A DNA stretch of 7,715 bases from Bacillota bacterium (GTDB lineage: Bacteria > Bacillota > Bacilli > Calditerricolales > Calditerricolaceae). Under the pieces are notes generated by a model. That model searched no databases, was not told where the DNA came from, and was given only the letters and a program-made list of their open reading frames with translations. The position numbers and the translations under genes are program-made. How positions within the stretch are numbered: position 1 is the stretch's first letter; every line of letters begins with the position of its first letter. Of this stretch, positions 5,360 to 7,715 are shown piece by piece. The DNA lies in the NCBI GenBank assembly GCA_017577925.1, contig PKQU01000096.1, positions 1-7,715 on the forward strand, in the 5' to 3' direction.

Positions 5360-6502
5360 ATGTCGTATCGTCCCACTTGGTGCGAAGTGGATGTCGCGGC
5401 CATTCGCCACAATGTTCGGGCCTTTCGTCGCGTATTTTCCCCTGAGGTGGAGATCATGGCCGTCGTCAAGGCCGACGGGTACGGCCACGGCGCGCCGGTG
5501 GTGGCGCGTGCCGCCTTGGAAGCGGGGGCCACGCAGCTCGGGGTGGCCACCCTCGACGAAGCTGTCCAGCTTCGTGAGAACGGTTTGGGCGCTCCCATTC
5601 TCGTGCTGGGCCCGACCGAGGGGCGGCATGTTGAAGAAGCGTTCGCCCGGAAGATCGCCGTGACCGTCTTCGATGCCGACACGGTGGCCGCGGTGGCCCG
5701 TGCGACCGAGCGGCGGGGATGGGGGGCCGTACACCTCAAAGTGGACACCGGCATGGGACGTCTTGGCGTGCGCGACGAGGCGGAACTCATTAACCTGTAT
5801 CGGCAACTGCTGGCGGTTCCCGCTTTGCGCGTGGAGGGGCTTTATTCCCACCTGGCGTGTGCCGACGAGGCCGATCCGTCCTTTTCGGTGGCGCAACATG
5901 ACCGTTTTCGCCGTTTCGTCACGCGCATGAGTCAGGAAGGCCTGCCCGTTCCCCCGCTGCACCTTTTGAACAGCGCCGGGGCCTTGCGTTTTCGCGGGTG
6001 GGCCTATCGTCTGGTCCGCATCGGCATCAGCCTGTATGGCTACTACCCTTCGGTGCATGTGAAGACGGGCGAGGTTCCCCTGCGGCCGGCCCTTACGTGG
6101 AAAACGCGGGTTGCCCATGTCAAAGACGTGCCGCCGGGAACCCCGATCAGCTACGGGGCGACGTACCGGACGACGGAAGATCTGCGTATCCTGACGCTCC
6201 CCGTCGGGTACGCCGACGGCTTTTCACGGCTCCGCTCCAACCGCGGTCATGTGCTGGTTCGTGGCCGTCGCGCGCCCATCGTCGGTCGCGTGTGCATGGA
6301 CCAGACGATGGTGGCCGTGCCGCGCCACTGGGACGTACAAGTCGGCGAGGAGGTGGTCTTGCTCGGGACGCAAGGCGCCGAACGCATCGATGCCGACGAA
6401 ATTGCCCGCGAGATGAACACCATCTCGTATGAGGTGCTGACTCTGATCGGCAAACGCGTGCCGCGCGTATCTGTTGACGTGGAGGGCGGGGGAGAGGTGT
6501 GA
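5360..6502 (+). CDS. alr: Alanine racemase, PLP-dependent
   Basis: This enzyme converts L-alanine to D-alanine for peptidoglycan, in the cytoplasm as a homodimer. Its 380 residues are normal for the family. The N-terminal TIM barrel carries the PLP Schiff-base lysine, Lys37, in AVVKADGYGHGA (34-45). HLKVDTGMGRLG (125-136), GLYSHLACAD (160-169), HLLNSAGALR (201-210) and RLVRIGISLYG (217-227, with the Arg that contacts the PLP ring) follow in order. The C-terminal beta domain has SYGATY (264-269), whose Tyr265 is the second catalytic base with the same number as in the Geobacillus enzyme. It also has PVGYADG (281-287) and VCMDQ (311-315). The ATG at 5360 follows GGGGAGGGA (5347-5355). In B. subtilis alr also precedes ndoAI-ndoA, and D-alanine also modulates spore germination. 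Confidence 0.98.
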   Translation: MSYRPTWCEVDVAAIRHNVRAFRRVFSPEVEIMAVVKADGYGHGAPVVARAALEAGATQLGVATLDEAVQLRENGLGAPILVLGPTEGRHVEEAFARKIAVTVFDADTVAAVARATERRGWGAVHLKVDTGMGRLGVRDEAELINLYRQLLAVPALRVEGLYSHLACADEADPSFSVAQHDRFRRFVTRMSQEGLPVPPLHLLNSAGALRFRGWAYRLVRIGISLYGYYPSVHVKTGEVPLRPALTWKTRVAHVKDVPPGTPISYGATYRTTEDLRILTLPVGYADGFSRLRSNRGHVLVRGRRAPIVGRVCMDQTMVAVPRHWDVQVGEEVVLLGTQGAERIDADEIAREMNTISYEVLTLIGKRVPRVSVDVEGGGEV

Positions 6503-6518
6503 GGAGGCGTCGTGGCGA

Positions 6519-6540
6519 AAGGAAGGCGTCTTCCTGTTTT
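6519..6540 (+). terminator. Probable weak terminator of alr
   Basis: AGGAAG (6520-6525) pairs with CTTCCT (6530-6535) around a GCGT loop, followed by GTTTT (6536-6540), 17 bases after the alr stop. The stem is short and only half GC, so read-through into ndoAI is plausible. Its T-tract overlaps the -35 of the next promoter. Confidence 0.5.
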
Positions 6541-6567
6541 GTGTGGATCCCGGAAACGTGATACGAT
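6539..6567 (+). promoter_or_regulatory. Extended -10 sigma-A promoter for ndoAI-ndoA
   Basis: TTGTGT (6539-6544, weak -35) is followed by a 17-base spacer and TACGAT (6562-6567), preceded by TG with a one-base gap (6559-6560), an extended -10. The inferred start near 6574 leaves a leader of about 46 bases. A degenerate -35 with an extended -10 fits a modest constitutive promoter. NdoAI might bind here as MazE-type antitoxins often do, but I see no clear operator palindrome overlapping it. Confidence 0.6.
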
Positions 6568-6619
6568 GAGGGTACCCGGGGATGGGCATACCGGACATCG
6601 CAGTGGGGTCTGGAGGTGC

Positions 6620-6904
6620 ATGCGGTTGTCCCGAACCGCGAACAAGCGAATCGTCGTCAGCCTACCGGTCACGCTGCTTCAAGAAGTGGACGGCGTCGTG
6701 AAGCGGGAAAAGAAGAGCCGCAGTGAGCTGTTCCGGCAGGCGATGAGGTTGTACCTGCACGAGCAGAAGAAGCGGCAAATTCGCGAGTCACTCAAGCGCG
6801 GATACCAGGAGATGGCGAGCATCAACCTCCGAATCGCCAAGGAAGCGATTTATGCCGAAGCGGAAGCGGAACACGTGGTGGACCGGTTGGTCAGCGGGGG
6901 GTAA
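6620..6904 (+). CDS. ndoAI: Antitoxin of the EndoA/MazF toxin, ribbon-helix-helix type
   Basis: This 94-residue antitoxin binds and inactivates the RNase encoded just downstream. The N-terminal ribbon-helix-helix is KRIVVSLPVTLLQEVDGVV (9-27) plus KSRSELFRQAMRLYLHEQ (32-49). The C-terminal toxin-binding segment (about 58-94; RRxxYQEMASINL-like, AEAEAEHVVDRLVSGG) closely resembles B. subtilis NdoAI, which ends ...VERLVSGG. The start is ambiguous. The ATG at 6620 is only one base after GGAGGTG (6612-6618), whereas the in-frame TTG at 6626 sits 7 bases away and would give 92 residues (B. subtilis has 93). The longer in-frame reading from 6512 runs through the promoter and is rejected. The stop is 4 bases before the ndoA start, indicating tight coupling. 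Confidence 0.94.
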   Translation: MRLSRTANKRIVVSLPVTLLQEVDGVVKREKKSRSELFRQAMRLYLHEQKKRQIRESLKRGYQEMASINLRIAKEAIYAEAEAEHVVDRLVSGG

Positions 6905-6908
6905 GAGG

Positions 6909-7259
6909 GTGATTGTCAAGCGCGGTGATGTCTTCTATGCCAACCTATCGCCGGTGGTCGGTTCCGAACAGGGTGGCGTTCGGCCGGTACTGATCATTCA
7001 GAATGACATCGGCAACAAATACAGCCCGACGGTCATTGTGGCGGCCATCACGGCGCAGATCCAAAAGGCGAAATTGCCCACCCACGTAGAGATCCCCGCG
7101 AAACCCTACGGTCTCGAGAAGGATTCGGTCATCCTTCTCGAACAGATCCGCACCATCGACAAGCAACGGCTCACGGACAAGATCACCCATTTGGACGACG
7201 AACTGATGCAGAAGGTAAACGAATCGCTCCAGATTAGCCTGGGCTTGGTCGATTTTTGA
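6909..7259 (+). CDS. ndoA: EndoA/MazF-family mRNA interferase toxin
   Basis: This sequence-specific endoribonuclease is the toxin of the NdoAI-NdoA pair; the B. subtilis enzyme cleaves single-stranded RNA at U^ACAU. It has 116 residues, the same length as the B. subtilis protein and very close to it throughout. MIVKRGDVFYANLSPVVGSE starts the protein, then GGVRPVLIIQNDIGN (22-36) with Arg25 and AAIT (45-48) with Thr48, the two residues implicated in catalysis, and EQIRTIDKQRLTDKITHLDD near the C-terminus. It ends GLVDF. The start is GTG at 6909, translated as Met. Its Shine-Dalgarno is the GGGGGG run at 6896-6901, which encodes the end of the antitoxin. No sigB-regulon genes (rsbR onwards) follow, unlike in B. 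subtilis. Confidence 0.98.
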   Translation: MIVKRGDVFYANLSPVVGSEQGGVRPVLIIQNDIGNKYSPTVIVAAITAQIQKAKLPTHVEIPAKPYGLEKDSVILLEQIRTIDKQRLTDKITHLDDELMQKVNESLQISLGLVDF

Positions 7260-7322
7260 GTCAAGGGCAATACGTTTTTGTTGGTACAAATCCCGGATGC
7301 GCGCCTTCTGCCGCTTTTCCCG

Positions 7323-7360
7323 ATACGCGTATGCCCGGAGGCCTATTGTGGCTTCCGGGC
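7323..7360. other. Hairpin at the 3' end of cmpA, plus an adjacent 10-bp palindrome
   Basis: GCCCGGAGGCC (7333-7343) pairs with GGCTTCCGGGC (7350-7360) over 11 bp, with one G-T wobble, around a 6-base loop. It lies between the convergent ndoA and cmpA. On the minus strand the stem covers the last cmpA codons and its TAG stop falls at the loop. Directly to the left is ATACGCGTAT (7323-7332), a perfect palindrome. There is no U-tract on either strand, so this is not a standard terminator, though it could block 3' exonucleases or cause pausing for both convergent transcripts. Nothing else is evident in 7260-7342. Confidence 0.55.
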
Positions 7361-7468
7361 GGCAGAGGATCGACAGTAAAAGAACCAGCATTCATTTAAC
7401 ACACGGATTTGGTGCAGGTCTTTGCCGAAAAAGGCGCGCATCAGCTGCTTGCGGAGCCAGAGCGGCAT
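7343..7468 (-). CDS. cmpA: Cortex morphogenetic protein CmpA homologue
   Basis: A 41-residue protein read from ATG at 7468 to TAG at 7345-7343, beginning MPLWLRKQLMRAFFGKDLHQ and continuing IRVLNECWFFYCRS. The pattern MPxWLxxQxxRAFxxKDxxQIxxLNxCWFFYR is what I recall of CmpA, a 37-residue B. subtilis sporulation protein. CmpA acts in the mother cell with ClpXP as a checkpoint linking SpoIVA coat assembly to cortex formation. The Shine-Dalgarno GAGGGAAAGG (7485-7476) is 7 bases from the ATG. The C-terminal tail (SSAARKPQ) differs from and slightly exceeds the B. subtilis one, which ends in Lys/His/Cys-type residues. Its location on the minus strand just upstream of a tRNA-Asn gene agrees with the Bacillus neighbourhood, where it lies between tex and sprT close to a tRNA cluster. 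I see no convincing sigma-E promoter upstream. Confidence 0.85.
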   Translation of the reverse strand: MPLWLRKQLMRAFFGKDLHQIRVLNECWFFYCRSSAARKPQ

Positions 7469-7593
7469 GGACACGCCTTTCCCTCCCCTCCTGCGTCCCC
7501 GTTGTGGTATACGCTATGTGGAACGGAACAAGGGTGTGCGTGTCTAATGCGATCGTGGGGCATTTTTGCCCTCCAATAGGTCGTCCTCAAAAC

Positions 7594-7623
7594 TTGACGA
7601 GACGGGGAATTCTATGTTATAGT
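7594..7623 (+). promoter_or_regulatory. Strong sigma-A promoter of tRNA-Asn
   Basis: TTGACG (7594-7599, 5 of 6) is followed by an 18-base spacer and TATAGT (7618-7623, 5 of 6) with an extended -10 TG at 7615-7616. The inferred start near 7630 is about 6 bases before the mature tRNA. The AT-rich stretch just upstream and the near-consensus boxes fit a stable-RNA promoter. Confidence 0.8.
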
Positions 7624-7635
7624 AAAAGCGCTCGT

Positions 7636-7710
7636 TCCGCAGTAGCTCAACGGTAGAGCGGCCGGCTGTTAACCGGTAGGTTGCAGGTTCGAATCCTGCC
7701 TGCGGAGCCA
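7636..7710 (+). tRNA. tRNA-Asn, anticodon GTT
   Basis: The cloverleaf folds completely. Acceptor TCCGCAG (7636-7642) pairs with CTGCGGA (7700-7706). The D stem is GCTC/GAGC (7645-7648, 7656-7659). The anticodon stem GCCGG/CCGGT, with one G-T pair, holds loop CTGTTAA with anticodon GTT at 7668-7670. The T stem GCAGG/CCTGC (7683-7687, 7695-7699) holds TTCGAAT. The discriminator base is G7707 and CCA is encoded at 7708-7710. In Bacillales this tRNA often opens a multi-tRNA cluster; only 5 bases follow here. Confidence 0.97.
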
Positions 7711-7715
7711 TTGTG

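Noticed and set aside
4835..6118. Minus-strand open frame of 427 codons opposite the PH-domain gene and alr
   Set aside because: It is a long antisense frame produced by high GC. It has no Shine-Dalgarno and no recognisable domain, and alr on the plus strand is unequivocal.
6852..6908. N-terminal extension of ndoA overlapping ndoAI
   Set aside because: Alignment with the 116-residue EndoA and the GGGGGG Shine-Dalgarno both place the start at the GTG at 6909.
6971..7332. Protein-like minus-strand reading just left of cmpA, continuing antisense to ndoA
   Set aside because: It looks fairly protein-like but has no start signal, runs antisense into ndoA and matches nothing I recognise; treated as chance.
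7297..7656. Plus-strand open frame of 119 codons after ndoA
   Set aside because: It runs through the cmpA gene on the other strand and into tRNA-Asn, and has no Shine-Dalgarno.
1..7715. CRISPR array, insertion sequence, prophage, attachment site or new defence island
   Set aside because: I see no repeat-spacer pattern, transposase or integrase motif, or terminal repeats. A tRNA gene lies at the right edge, but no integrase or repeated tRNA end is visible within the window. NdoAI-NdoA is a known core toxin-antitoxin pair.

Overview
The window looks like chromosomal DNA from a high-GC, endospore-forming Bacillales bacterium, possibly a thermophile. Three things support this: a gamma-type small acid-soluble spore protein (SspE), a CmpA-like cortex morphogenetic protein, and the gene run nnr - ydcC/LolA-like lipoprotein - alr - ndoAI - ndoA, which is characteristic of Bacillales. 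NdoA is nearly the B. subtilis EndoA sequence at the same length of 116 residues. GC is clearly high and third codon positions are mostly G or C, which suggests a lineage such as Calditerricola or Hydrogenibacillus. The genus is a guess and cannot be settled from this sequence alone.

Layout, left to right. (1) 1-1340: the 3' three quarters of glmS, ending at a strong hairpin at 1377-1424. (2) 1423-1674, minus strand: an unrecognised 83-residue, probably disordered protein with a very good ribosome binding site and a C-terminal Cys-x4-Cys. (3) 1821-1988: sspE, with its own terminator. A quasi-symmetric patch with forespore-type promoter look-alikes on both strands lies between (2) and (3). (4) 2124-3704: a bifunctional NAD(P)HX epimerase/dehydratase (nnr). 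It is followed by a LolA-like lipoprotein (3749-4747) whose Shine-Dalgarno sequence lies inside a hairpin. A possible sigma-E promoter precedes nnr. (5) 4919-6502: a small bacterial-PH-type membrane protein and alanine racemase (alr), driven by a sigma-A promoter at 4812. (6) 6620-7259: the antitoxin/toxin pair ndoAI-ndoA behind an extended -10 promoter. (7) 7343-7468, minus strand: a 41-residue cmpA homologue that is easily missed. (8) 7636-7710: tRNA-Asn(GTT) behind its own promoter, probably the first gene of a tRNA cluster continuing to the right.

How the genes fit together: glmS (UDP-GlcNAc precursor) and alr (D-alanine) feed peptidoglycan synthesis. SspE, CmpA and probably the LolA-like lipoprotein belong to sporulation. 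Nnr repairs damaged nicotinamide cofactors. NdoAI/NdoA is the conserved MazEF-like RNase module of Bacillales. I see no transposon, phage gene, CRISPR array or obviously new defence system. The less ordinary material is the minus-strand small gene, the divergent promoter patch, the gamma-SASP lacking a recognisable protease site, the shared leader motif in front of two genes, and the apparent loss of acpS and of the sigB-to-sprT block from an otherwise conserved gene order.
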